A DNA stretch of 64,000 bases, from contig NZ_JPMX01000118.1 in the NCBI RefSeq assembly GCF_000761485.1, positions 1 to 64,000 on the forward strand, written 5' to 3'. This stretch comes from Modestobacter caceresii. GTDB lineage: Bacteria > Actinomycetota > Actinomycetes > Mycobacteriales > Geodermatophilaceae. Below the pieces are notes generated by a model, which was given only the letters and a program-made list of their open reading frames with translations, was not told the origin of the DNA and ran no database searches. Numbering within the stretch: position 1 is the stretch's first letter; every line of letters begins with the position of its first letter. Shown here piece by piece: positions 37,152 through 45,142 of the stretch. The position numbers and the translations under genes were made by a program.

Positions 37152-38770
37152 TCGGCCTCCGGCGCCACCTCGACGTCCAGCAGCAGCGGGGCGTCGAGGT
37201 CCCGGAGCCGGGGCAGCACGTCGTCCAGCACCTCCAACAGCTCCTCGTGGCCGCTGATCCGCCGGGCGGAGCAGCCCAGCGCGGTGGCCAGGGCGGAGAG
37301 CCGGACCTCCGGGAAGCTCGGCCACGGCGCCTTCCCGGCCCCCTGCCGCTCGACCAGCTTGTCCATGATCGCGTAGCCGCCGTTGGCGAAGACGACGAAG
37401 AGGACGCCGACGCCGTAGCGGGCCGCCGTCCACAGCGACTGGACGGCGTACATCGACGAGCCGTCGCCGAGCACCGCGACCACCGGCCGGTCCGGGCGGG
37501 CCATCCGGACGCCGATGGCGGCCGGCATCCCGAAGCCGAGCCCGCCCATGGCCACGCCCAGGTACCCCAGTGGCTGCCGGGCTGGGACCATCTCCTCCAG
37601 CACCTGGCGGGTGGACGGCGACTCCTCCACCACCACCGTGTCCGGGTCCAGGCGCCGGGCGAGCTGGGCGTAGACGTGCGGCGCCCGCAGCGGCTCCCCC
37701 GGTGCCGGCGGTGGCACGGTGACCGGCGTCCGCGGCGGGCCGGGCGCCAGCCCGCGGTCGGTCACCCGCTCGGCGAGTGCGGCGCAGAAGACGCCCGGGT
37801 CGGTGAGCACGGCCAGGTCGGCGGGGCTCCGGTGCACCTCGGCCGGGTCCTGGCTGACCTGCACGATCCGGGCGCCGGGGTCGACGAACGGCCCGGGCTG
37901 GTAGGGGTACTGCCGGAAGGCCGGGCCGCCGACGACCAGCACGAGGTCGTGGCCGGCCAGCACCCCGCGCAGCCGCTCCCGGCCGGCGGGCAGGAGCCCC
38001 TGGTACTGCGGGTGGTCCTGGGGGAAGCCGGCCCGCGCGCCGAAGGCCTCCTGCCGCACCGGGGCGGCCAGCCGTTCGGCCAGCTGCACCAGCGCGGCCC
38101 GGGTGACGGCGGTGTCCGCCCCGGCACCGACCACCAGCACCGGCGACCGCGCGCCGTCGAGCAGTTCGGCGACCTCGGTGACCGTCGCCTCGTCGACCCC
38201 CACCGGCCGCCGCACCACGGTCGCGGCGGCCAGCGGCTCGGCGTCGGACATCGGCTGCGCCCAGTCGTCCATCGGCACGACCACGATCGCCGGGCCGCGT
38301 CCGGTGAGCGCCTCGTGGTGGGCCCGGGCGATCGACCCGGGCACGTCCTGGGCGCGCACCGGCTGGTCGACCCAGACCGGGTAGTCGCCGGCCAGGCCGG
38401 CGAGCCGGCCGGCCAGGAAGGGCTCCAGGGCGAGGTGCCGCCGGTCCTGCTGGCCGACCACGACCACCAGCGGGGCCCGGTTGACCCGGGCGGTGGCCAG
38501 CGCGCCGACGGCGTTGCCCAGGCCCGCGGTGGTGTGCAGGTTGACCAGGGCCGGCCGGTCGTGGGCGATGGCCCAGCCGGTGGCGATGCCCACCACCGAC
38601 CCCTCGTGCAGCGCCAGCACGAACTCGATGTCGTCGGGGAGCCCGGCGAGGAAGGGCACCTCGGTCGAGCCCGGGTTGGCGAACATCGTCGTCAGGCCGA
38701 GCCGGCGCAGTACGTCGAAGGTGACGTCCCGGACGGTGGGCACCGCAGGAGGGGTCGTGGGGTCGGGCAC
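37139..38770 (-). CDS. Benzoylformate decarboxylase-like TPP enzyme
   Basis: A 543-residue thiamine diphosphate enzyme closest by eye to benzoylformate decarboxylase (MdlC). Shared landmarks are NPGSTEVPFL (active-site Ser35), LALHEGSVVG (cofactor-activating Glu56), NLHTTAGLGNAVGAL (His79), and the TPP motif starting GDGSSMYAVQSLWTAA. MdlC's catalytic His281 (context FRYHQYDPG) appears replaced by Tyr288 (FRQYPYQPG), so the substrate or mechanism may differ. It is 2 bp downstream of an ABC-importer binding protein gene, which implies that a 2-oxo acid, perhaps aromatic, is imported and decarboxylated. Confidence 0.8.
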   Translation of the reverse strand: MPDPTTPPAVPTVRDVTFDVLRRLGLTTMFANPGSTEVPFLAGLPDDIEFVLALHEGSVVGIATGWAIAHDRPALVNLHTTAGLGNAVGALATARVNRAPLVVVVGQQDRRHLALEPFLAGRLAGLAGDYPVWVDQPVRAQDVPGSIARAHHEALTGRGPAIVVVPMDDWAQPMSDAEPLAAATVVRRPVGVDEATVTEVAELLDGARSPVLVVGAGADTAVTRAALVQLAERLAAPVRQEAFGARAGFPQDHPQYQGLLPAGRERLRGVLAGHDLVLVVGGPAFRQYPYQPGPFVDPGARIVQVSQDPAEVHRSPADLAVLTDPGVFCAALAERVTDRGLAPGPPRTPVTVPPPAPGEPLRAPHVYAQLARRLDPDTVVVEESPSTRQVLEEMVPARQPLGYLGVAMGGLGFGMPAAIGVRMARPDRPVVAVLGDGSSMYAVQSLWTAARYGVGVLFVVFANGGYAIMDKLVERQGAGKAPWPSFPEVRLSALATALGCSARRISGHEELLEVLDDVLPRLRDLDAPLLLDVEVAPEAEFNP

Positions 38771-38772
38771 GG

Positions 38773-39741
38773 TCAGTCGGTCGCGAGCAGCGCGTCGACG
38801 TCGGCGGTCTCCTCGGTGATCCCGTACTCGGCCATCAGCTCGGCGACCGTCTCCATCGACTCCACGTTGATCTCCTCCGGGAAGGACGGGAGGGCGATCT
38901 GCTCGGCGACCTCCGGGGAGATGCTGGTGTAGGTGGTGATGATCCGGCGCAGCTCGTCCGGGTTGTCCTGGGCGTACTGCAGCGACTCGGTCATCGCGGC
39001 CTGGAAGTCGTCGACCAGCTCGGGGTTCTCGGCGAGCATCTGCTCGGTGGTGAAGTAGGTCGCCACGGTGAGGTCCTCCACCGGCTCGGCGAAGTTGCGC
39101 ACCACGACGCGGGCGCCCTGGCCGGTGGCGACGGTGACGAACGGCTCGACCACCCAGGCGGCGTCCACGTTGCCGTTGGCGACCGCGGCCGGCATGTCCG
39201 GGAAGGGCAGCTCGACGAAGTTGACCGTCGAGGAGTCACCGCCGGCGTCCTCGACCGCCTTGCGGATCGTGACCTCGCCGATGTTCTTGAAGTTGTTCAC
39301 CGCGACGGTCTTGCCGGCCAGGTCGGCGGCGGTCTGCACCGGGCTGTCCGCGGGCACGACGACGGCGGAGAAGTCGGTCTCCGGGTCGCCGGTGGAGGCG
39401 GTCCCGTTCGAGACGACCTGCAGCGGCAGGCCCTGCGTCTGGGCCAGCAGCAGGGAGGTCACGTTGCCGAAGGCGAAGTCGAAGTCCCCGGCGACCACAC
39501 CGGGCACGGCGGCCGCGCCGCCGGACCCGGGCACCAGCTCCAGCTCGATGCCCCGCTCCTCGAAGAAGCCCTGCTCCTGACCGAGGTAGATGGGGGCGAC
39601 GTCGATGATCGGGATGATCCCGACGGCGACCTGGGCCAGACCGCCCTCGGTGTCGGTGGCCGGCTCGTCGGACGAGCCGCCGCAGGCGGTGGCGGTGGTC
39701 AGCAGCGCGAGAGCGGTGATCGGGGCGAGCAGGCGACGCAT
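38773..39741 (-). CDS. ABC transporter substrate-binding lipoprotein (NMT1/SsuA/TauA-like)
   Basis: A 322-residue periplasmic-binding-type lipoprotein. The signal peptide ends in a lipobox LTTATAC with Cys20. VAVGIIPIIDVAPIYLGQEQGFFEERGIELELVPG is the NMT1/SsuA-type N-terminal lobe, and DAAWVVEPFVTVA is a typical ligand-side motif. It matches the sulfonate/nitrate/taurine/thiamine-precursor family. The adjacent decarboxylase suggests an organic acid ligand, but sequence does not identify it. Confidence 0.88.
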   Translation of the reverse strand: MRRLLAPITALALLTTATACGGSSDEPATDTEGGLAQVAVGIIPIIDVAPIYLGQEQGFFEERGIELELVPGSGGAAAVPGVVAGDFDFAFGNVTSLLLAQTQGLPLQVVSNGTASTGDPETDFSAVVVPADSPVQTAADLAGKTVAVNNFKNIGEVTIRKAVEDAGGDSSTVNFVELPFPDMPAAVANGNVDAAWVVEPFVTVATGQGARVVVRNFAEPVEDLTVATYFTTEQMLAENPELVDDFQAAMTESLQYAQDNPDELRRIITTYTSISPEVAEQIALPSFPEEINVESMETVAELMAEYGITEETADVDALLATD

Positions 39742-39790
39742 GGTGGCTCCTTTGCCGGACGTGCGAGGTGGAGAGGGGGTGGAGCCTGGA

Positions 39791-40654
39791 CTAGTGACCG
39801 GGGTCCGCAGCCACGGTGGGCGGCCCGGCCCGGTGGCTGCCGGTGGCGACCTCGTCGCGCTGGTGCTGGTCGCCCTTGCGGTGCTTGGCCAGCTGGATCT
39901 GCTCGTAGACGTGCCCGCGCAGCTCGGCGAACCGCGGGGAGGAGCGGGTGTCCAGCTGGTTGCGCTCGTCGGGCAGGTCGATGGCGAGGTCCTCCATGAT
40001 CACGGTGGGCGAGGAGGACAGGACCAGCACCCGCTGCCCCAGGTAGACCGACTCGTCGATGTCATGGGTGACGAAGAGGATGGTCACCCCCAGCTTGTGC
40101 CACAGCGACCGGATCAGGTCCTCCAGGTCGGCGCGGGTCTGGGCGTCGACGGCGGCGAACGGCTCGTCCATCAGCAGGACCTTGGGCTCGTACGCCACCG
40201 CCCGGGCGATCGCGACCCGCTGCTGCATGCCACCGGACAGCTGCCACGGGTAGGCGCTGTGCACGTCGGCCAGGCCCACGGCCTCCAGCGCGTCGCGCAC
40301 CAGCTCCCGCCGGCGGGCCTTGTCCAGCTTCTTCTGCTTCAGCGGCAGCTCGACGTTGCCCTTCACCGTCAGCCACGGGTACAGGCTGCGGCCGTACTCC
40401 TGGAAGACCACTGCCATCGCCTCCGGCGGCCCGTCGACCCGCGAGCCGGCGAGGGTGACCGTGCCGGAGGTGGGCTCCAGCAGCCCGGCGATGCACTTGA
40501 GCAGCGTCGTCTTCCCCGCACCCGAGGGCCCCACGATGCAGACCAGTTCACCGTCCCCGACGGAGAAGGTCAGGTCACGGACGGCCTCGACGGTGCGGCC
40601 GGAGCCGGTGTAGGTCTTCTGCACACCGGCGACGTCGAGCAGCGGCTGGGTCAT
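39791..40654 (-). CDS. ABC transporter ATPase (SsuB/TauB-like)
   Basis: A 287-residue ATPase: Walker A GPSGAGKTT (about 43-51), Q-loop VFQEYGRSLYPWLTV, signature LSGGMQQRVAIARA, Walker B VLLMDEPFAAVDAQT, H-loop VTHDIDES. The LYPWLTV pattern is characteristic of the taurine/nitrate/sulfonate importer ATPases. The ATG overlaps the permease stop by one base. A polar C-terminal tail of about 30 residues is extra. Confidence 0.93.
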   Translation of the reverse strand: MTQPLLDVAGVQKTYTGSGRTVEAVRDLTFSVGDGELVCIVGPSGAGKTTLLKCIAGLLEPTSGTVTLAGSRVDGPPEAMAVVFQEYGRSLYPWLTVKGNVELPLKQKKLDKARRRELVRDALEAVGLADVHSAYPWQLSGGMQQRVAIARAVAYEPKVLLMDEPFAAVDAQTRADLEDLIRSLWHKLGVTILFVTHDIDESVYLGQRVLVLSSSPTVIMEDLAIDLPDERNQLDTRSSPRFAELRGHVYEQIQLAKHRKGDQHQRDEVATGSHRAGPPTVAADPGH

Positions 40655-41442
40655 CAGTTCTCTCCTAGCTGAGATCGGCGCAGGCCGTGGTACCAGCGCA
40701 GGGTGCGCCGTTCGAAGAGCTGGAAGAGCAGGGACAGGACGAACCCGAGCAGCCCGAGCAGCAGGATGCCGCTCCACATCTCCGGGATGGCGAAGCTGCG
40801 CTGGAACTGGATGACGCTGAAGCCCAGCCCGTTGGTGGAGGCGAACATCTCGCTGATGACCATGAGGATGATCGAGATCGACAGCGCCTGGCGCATGCCG
40901 GCGACGATCTGCGGGCTGGCGGCCGGCAGCACCAGGTGGCGGAGCCGGGCCAGGCCGGTGACGCCGTAGGACCGGGAGGTGTCGGAGAGGACGTCGTCGA
41001 CCGCGCGCACGCCCTCGACCGTGTTCAGCAGCACCGGCCAGACCGCGCCGGAGATGATCACGATGACCTTTGCGGTGTCCCCGATCCCGGCGAACAGGAA
41101 CAGGATCGGGATCAGCGCCGGTGGCGGGATGGCGCGGAAGAACTCCAGCACCGGCTCGGTCACCCGGCGCAGCGTGCGGTTGGCGCCCAGCAGCACGCCC
41201 AGCCCGACCCCGACGACGACCGCACCGGTGTAGCCGATCAGCAGCCGGGTGACGCTGGGCAGGACGTCGGCGCGCAGCCGCTCGGAGAACCAGACGTCAC
41301 CGAAGGTCGTCAGGATCGTCTGCAGCGGCGGTGCGTAGTAGTTCGTGCTGTCCGCCGACCACACCCACCACAGCGTGACCAGCACGACGGGCAGGGTGAG
41401 CGCGTAGCCCAGCGTCCTGCCCCAGCGCAGCACCGGCTGCAT
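40654..41442 (-). CDS. ABC transporter permease (SsuC/TauC-like), first
   Basis: A 262-residue inner-membrane permease with about six helices and the EAA loop in the form GVTGLARLRHLVLPAASPQIVAGMRQALS. I chose the ATG at 41442, directly before the end of the second permease gene (one base between). Two different permease genes in one importer of this family imply a heterodimeric channel. Confidence 0.9.
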   Translation of the reverse strand: MQPVLRWGRTLGYALTLPVVLVTLWWVWSADSTNYYAPPLQTILTTFGDVWFSERLRADVLPSVTRLLIGYTGAVVVGVGLGVLLGANRTLRRVTEPVLEFFRAIPPPALIPILFLFAGIGDTAKVIVIISGAVWPVLLNTVEGVRAVDDVLSDTSRSYGVTGLARLRHLVLPAASPQIVAGMRQALSISIILMVISEMFASTNGLGFSVIQFQRSFAIPEMWSGILLLGLLGFVLSLLFQLFERRTLRWYHGLRRSQLGEN

Positions 41443-41443
41443 C

Positions 41444-42277
41444 TCAGCCCCCCACGTCCGCGCGCACCGACGAGTGCCACGCCAGCGTCCGGCGCTCCAG
41501 CACCCGGGCCGCCAGGTTGACCACCACACCGAGCAACCCGGTAAAGATCACCAGGCCGTAGACCAGCGGGACGGCGTTCGACGACTGCGCCAGCGCGATC
41601 TCCGCGCCCAGCCCGGTGCCGATGCCGACCAGCCCGGCGGTCACGGCCAGGATCAGCGCGACCGCCGCACCCAGCCGCACGCCGGTCATCACGTAGGGCA
41701 ACGCCGTCGGCCAGATCAGGTACCGGACCCGTGCCCAGCGCCCCAGGTGGTAGGACCGCGCCGTCTCCCGGGCCACCGGGTCGACGTCCTGCACCCCGTA
41801 GATGACCTGGATCAGGATCTGCCAGAACGAGGCGTAGACCACCAGCAGCAGCGTCGACTGGAGCCCCAGGCCCAGCAGCAGCACCGCCAGCGGGATCAGC
41901 GCCACCGACGGCACCGGCCGCAGGAACTCGATCGTCGAGGCGGTGAACCGGCGCAGCACCTCGACGCTGCCGATCAGCAGGCCCAGGCCGATGCCGGCGA
42001 CCAGCGCGATCCCGAGCCCGATGCCCCACGCCTGGACCGTCTCCGCGGTCGCGGCCCAGAAGCGGTCGGTGCCGGCCGCCTCCACCAACGCCCGGACCAT
42101 CTCGCTGAACGGCGGGAAGTACTCGGCCGAGACGATGCCGGTGCGGGGCAGCAGTTCGAGCAGCGCGGCGAAGGCGACCAGCCCGACCAGGCCGAGGACG
42201 GACGACGGGAGCTCGGGGCGGCGCCGTCGAGCGGGTTCGGCGCCCGCGCGGGCGGGGCGCACGTCCGTCGCGCTCAT
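41444..42277 (-). CDS. ABC transporter permease (SsuC/TauC-like), second
   Basis: A 277-residue permease with about six helices. The EAA loop reads SYHLGRWARVRYLIWPTALPYVMTGVRLGAA. It is the first gene of the importer-decarboxylase operon (permease, permease, ATPase, binding protein, decarboxylase), starting 223 bp from the divergent IclR regulator. It is clearly related to, but different from, its neighbour. Confidence 0.9.
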   Translation of the reverse strand: MSATDVRPARAGAEPARRRRPELPSSVLGLVGLVAFAALLELLPRTGIVSAEYFPPFSEMVRALVEAAGTDRFWAATAETVQAWGIGLGIALVAGIGLGLLIGSVEVLRRFTASTIEFLRPVPSVALIPLAVLLLGLGLQSTLLLVVYASFWQILIQVIYGVQDVDPVARETARSYHLGRWARVRYLIWPTALPYVMTGVRLGAAVALILAVTAGLVGIGTGLGAEIALAQSSNAVPLVYGLVIFTGLLGVVVNLAARVLERRTLAWHSSVRADVGG

Positions 42278-42357
42278 GGCGCTGCCCGGGTGAGCAGGTG
42301 CATCAGGTGCCTGTCCTCCACGGTGAGGGCGGGTGGTCGAACCTGTCAGCCGATGGG

Positions 42358-42409
42358 GTGGACGACCACGTCGGTTCCACTACGGTGTGCGCCATACGAA
42401 CAGGCGTTC
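42358..42409 (+). promoter_or_regulatory. Candidate promoter and operator for the IclR regulator / importer operon
   Basis: GTGGAC and TACGGT with exactly 17 bp spacing form a possible promoter for the IclR gene. Twelve bases past the -10 is a small palindrome, GAAC AGGC GTTC (42398-42409), placed where a bound dimer would block transcription. The rest of the 42278-42500 gap shows no other clear signal. Confidence 0.35.
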
Positions 42410-42500
42410 AGGTGGAGAACGTAGGTCGTGAGGCCAGTCACGTCAACGCCCGTGATGGAGCCGTGATCGGGCGCCGAGGCAGCCGCCCGGGAGGAGTTCG

Positions 42501-43307
42501 ATGGACGCGACGGCACCCCCCGGCGACGAGGGCGGCAGCGTGCGACCGGCCGCCTTCGTCCAGTCGCTGGAGCGCGGCCTCGCCGTCATCCGGGCCTTCG
42601 ACGCCGAGCACACCCAGCTGACCCTCAGCGAGGTCGCCCGGCAGACCGGTCTCACCCGGGCAGCGGCCCGCCGGTTCCTGCTCACCCTGGTCGAGCTCGG
42701 GTACGTCCGCTTCGACGGCCGGCTGTTCGCGCTGCGCCCGCGGGTGCTGGAACTGGGCTATGCCTACCTCTCCGGGCTGTCCCTCCCCGAGGTCGCCCGC
42801 CCGCACATGGAGCAGCTGGCCGCCGACCTGCACGAGTCGTGCTCGCTGTCGGTGCTGGACGGTGAGGAGATCGTCTACGTCGCCCGGGTGCCCACCAAGC
42901 GGATCATGACCGTCGCCATCAACCTCGGCACCCGGTTCCCGGCGCACGCGACCTCCATGGGCCGGGTGCTGCTGGCGTCCCGGCCGGAGAACGAACGCGA
43001 GCGCTACCTGCAGACCGCGCAGCTGGCGGCCCTGACCCGGTTCACCGTCACCGACCCCGACCGGCTCCGCCGGGCCCTCGAGGAGACCCGGGCCCAGGGT
43101 TGGGCGCTGGTCGACCAGGAGCTCGAGGAGGGGCTGCGGTCGATCGCCGTGCCCGTGCGGGACGGCGACGGCGCCGTGCTCGCCGCCATGAACATCTCCG
43201 CCTCCGCCCGGCACAGCACCCCCGAGGCGGTCCGCGACGAGCTGTTGCCCCCGCTCCGGGCGGCGGCCCGGGAGATCGAGCTGGACCTGCGCCGCAGCCC
43301 CGGCTGA
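42501..43307 (+). CDS. IclR-family regulator of the importer-decarboxylase operon (PcaR/PobR-like)
   Basis: A 268-residue IclR protein. The winged helix (LTLSEVARQTGLTRAAARRFLLTLVELGYV, about 41-70) and effector domain (from about 90) with YVARVPTKRIMTVAINLGTRFPAHATSMGRVLLA match the Pca/Pob regulator subgroup that responds to aromatic acids. Its divergent position makes it the obvious regulator of the ABC importer and decarboxylase. Aromatic effector is inferred from subgroup similarity. Confidence 0.85.
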   Translation: MDATAPPGDEGGSVRPAAFVQSLERGLAVIRAFDAEHTQLTLSEVARQTGLTRAAARRFLLTLVELGYVRFDGRLFALRPRVLELGYAYLSGLSLPEVARPHMEQLAADLHESCSLSVLDGEEIVYVARVPTKRIMTVAINLGTRFPAHATSMGRVLLASRPENERERYLQTAQLAALTRFTVTDPDRLRRALEETRAQGWALVDQELEEGLRSIAVPVRDGDGAVLAAMNISASARHSTPEAVRDELLPPLRAAAREIELDLRRSPG

Positions 43308-43317
43308 CCGGGCGGGG

Positions 43318-44946
43318 TCAGCGGCGCCGCACCGCGTAGGTGAAGGCGTCGACCAGGGCGTGCCAGGAGGCCTCGACGATGTTGTCGTGCACCCCGACGG
43401 TGGTCCACTCCCCCACCCCGTCGCTGCTGTCGACGAGCACGCGGGTGGTGGCGCTCGTGCCGCCGTTCCATCCCAGGATGCGCACCTTGTAGTCGGCCAG
43501 CGAGACGTCGGCCAGGTGCGGGTACCGGCTGACCAGGGCCTGGCGGAGCGCGTTGTCCAGGGCGTTGACCGGGCCGTTTCCCTCGCCGGTGCTGATCACC
43601 CGCTCCGTCGTCCCGTCGTCGTTCGGCACGTGGACCTTGACCGTGGCCTCGCTGACCACCACCCCGTTCCCCCAGTGCTCCACCGAGGTGCGGTAGCTCT
43701 CCAGCTCGAACAGCGGCGCGGGGGCACCGGGCAGCTGCGCGCGCAGCAACAGCTCGAACGAGGCGTCCGCGGCCTCGAAGGACCAGCCGTCGGCCTCCAG
43801 CACCTTGACCTGGTCGACCACCCGGCCGATCGCGTCGGCCTGCCCGGCCAGGTCGACGCCCAGCTCCCGGCCCTTCAGCTCGATCGACGCCCGGCCGGCC
43901 ATCTCGGTGACCAGGATGCGCATGTCGTTGCCGACGACGGCGGGGTCGAGGTGGTTGTAGAGCTCCGGGCTCACCTTGATCGCGCTGGCGTGCAGGCCGG
44001 CCTTGTGCGCGAACGCCGAGGCGCCGACGAACGGCTGGTGGTCGTCGGGGGCGATGTTGGCCAGCTCCGCGATGGCGTGGCTGACCCGCTTCAGCTCCGG
44101 CAGGCACTCGGCCGGCACCACGGGCAGGCCCATCTTGGTGACCAGGTTGCCGATCAGCGCGAACGTGTCGGCGTTGCCGGCCCGCTCGCCGTAGCCGTTG
44201 GCGGTGCCCTGCACGTGGGTCACCCCGGCCTCGACGGCGGCCAGGGTGTTGGCGACCGCGCACCCGGTGTCGTCCTGGCAGTGGATGCCGAGCTTCCCGG
44301 TGGTGCGCGCGCGGACGTCGGCGACCACCCGGCCCACGCTCATCGGCAGCATGCCGCCGTTGGTGTCGCAGAGCACGCCCACCTCGGCGCCGGCGGCGAA
44401 GGCGGTCTCGAGCACCGCGACGCCGTGGTCGGGGTCGGCGGCGTACCCGTCGAAGAAGTGCTCGCAGTCGACGAAGACCCGCCGGCCGTGCGCGACCAGG
44501 AAGGCGACGGTGTCGGCGACCATCGCCAGGTTCTCCTCGGGTGTGGTGCGCAGCGCCTCCCGCACGTGCCCCACATCGGACTTGGCCACCAGGCACACCA
44601 CCGGGGTCTGCGCGTCGAGCAGGGCGCGCACCTGGGCGTCGTCCTCGACCCGGACGCCGACCTTGCGGGTGGCGCCGAAGGCCACCAGCTGCGCGTGCCG
44701 GAGGTCCAGCTCGGTGCGCGCCCGGGCGAAGAACTCGGTGTCCTTGGGCAGCGCCCCCGGCCAGCCACCCTCGATGAACCCGACCCCGATCTCGTCGAGC
44801 AACCGGGCGACGGCGAGCTTGTCGGCGACGGAGTAGCTCACGCCCTCGCGCTGGGCGCCGTCGCGCAACGTCGTGTCGAAGACGTGGAAGGAGTCGGTGT
44901 CGAAGACGTGGAAAGAGTTCGTGTCGGTGGCGGGGGGCTTGGCCAC
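43318..44946 (-). CDS. cimA: Citramalate synthase
   Basis: CimA condenses pyruvate and acetyl-CoA to (R)-citramalate, starting the threonine-independent route to isoleucine. The 542-residue protein has HVFDTTLRDGAQREGVSYS (metal-binding DTTLRDG), GVLCDTNGGMLP, GIHCQDDTGCAVANTLAAVEAG with HxH-type metal ligands, and a C-terminal LeuA-type dimer regulatory domain. The length and FIEGGWPGA motif separate CimA from isopropylmalate synthase. A 24-bp in-frame duplication repeats SFHVFDTD near the N-terminus. It is preceded by an isoleucine-codon leader and terminator. GTG start. Confidence 0.92.
   Translation of the reverse strand: MAKPPATDTNSFHVFDTDSFHVFDTTLRDGAQREGVSYSVADKLAVARLLDEIGVGFIEGGWPGALPKDTEFFARARTELDLRHAQLVAFGATRKVGVRVEDDAQVRALLDAQTPVVCLVAKSDVGHVREALRTTPEENLAMVADTVAFLVAHGRRVFVDCEHFFDGYAADPDHGVAVLETAFAAGAEVGVLCDTNGGMLPMSVGRVVADVRARTTGKLGIHCQDDTGCAVANTLAAVEAGVTHVQGTANGYGERAGNADTFALIGNLVTKMGLPVVPAECLPELKRVSHAIAELANIAPDDHQPFVGASAFAHKAGLHASAIKVSPELYNHLDPAVVGNDMRILVTEMAGRASIELKGRELGVDLAGQADAIGRVVDQVKVLEADGWSFEAADASFELLLRAQLPGAPAPLFELESYRTSVEHWGNGVVVSEATVKVHVPNDDGTTERVISTGEGNGPVNALDNALRQALVSRYPHLADVSLADYKVRILGWNGGTSATTRVLVDSSDGVGEWTTVGVHDNIVEASWHALVDAFTYAVRRR
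44878..44925 (-). repeat. 24-bp tandem duplication inside cimA
   Basis: Two 24-bp units, three base changes apart, each encode SFHVFDT with linker residues just before the catalytic DTTLRDG motif. The N-terminus therefore reads NSFHVFDTDSFHVFDTTLRDG. The upstream copy looks like an extra start of the TIM barrel strand. Confidence 0.9.
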
Positions 44947-44984
44947 GGTGTCTCCCGGGTCGGCTGGGTACTGGGCCCAGACAC

Positions 44985-45041
44985 GAAAAAACCTCCCGGG
45001 GTACGGGAGGTTGCGCGCAGTCCGGGGAGGTGACTGCGCGC
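44985..45041 (-). promoter_or_regulatory. Transcription attenuator of cimA (pause hairpin and terminator)
   Basis: Reading the minus strand, a 10-bp hairpin (arms 45013-45022 and 45032-45041, GCGCGCAGTC type) overlaps the leader stop codon. A 9-bp hairpin AACCTCCCG/CGGGAGGTT (44990-45012) with a T run (44985-44990) follows, a classical intrinsic terminator. Ribosome stalling at the leader Ile codons would disturb hairpin 1, allowing an alternative fold. Between the terminator and the cimA GTG there are only 38 bp. Confidence 0.8.
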
Positions 45042-45070
45042 TAGCTGATGATCGTGCGGGTGGCGTCCAT
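45041..45070 (-). CDS. cimA leader peptide (MDATRTIIS)
   Basis: A nine-codon frame, ATG to TAG, directly before the attenuator. Codons 7 and 8 are both ATC (Ile), two codons before the stop; this places a ribosome starved for isoleucine on the 5' arm of hairpin 1. It is preceded by a weak GGTGG. Too short to prove by coding statistics; the position relative to the hairpins is the evidence. Confidence 0.7.
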   Translation of the reverse strand: MDATRTIIS

Positions 45071-45142
45071 CACCACCAGTACAGCACGCCGGGCGCGTGG
45101 AGTGGAACCGGCGTTCCACCCGCTGGGACGGCGGACACCGGG

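Noticed and set aside
44985-45070. T-box riboswitch for cimA
   Set aside because: No specifier loop or T-box sequence is seen; a short leader frame with Ile codons explains the hairpins.
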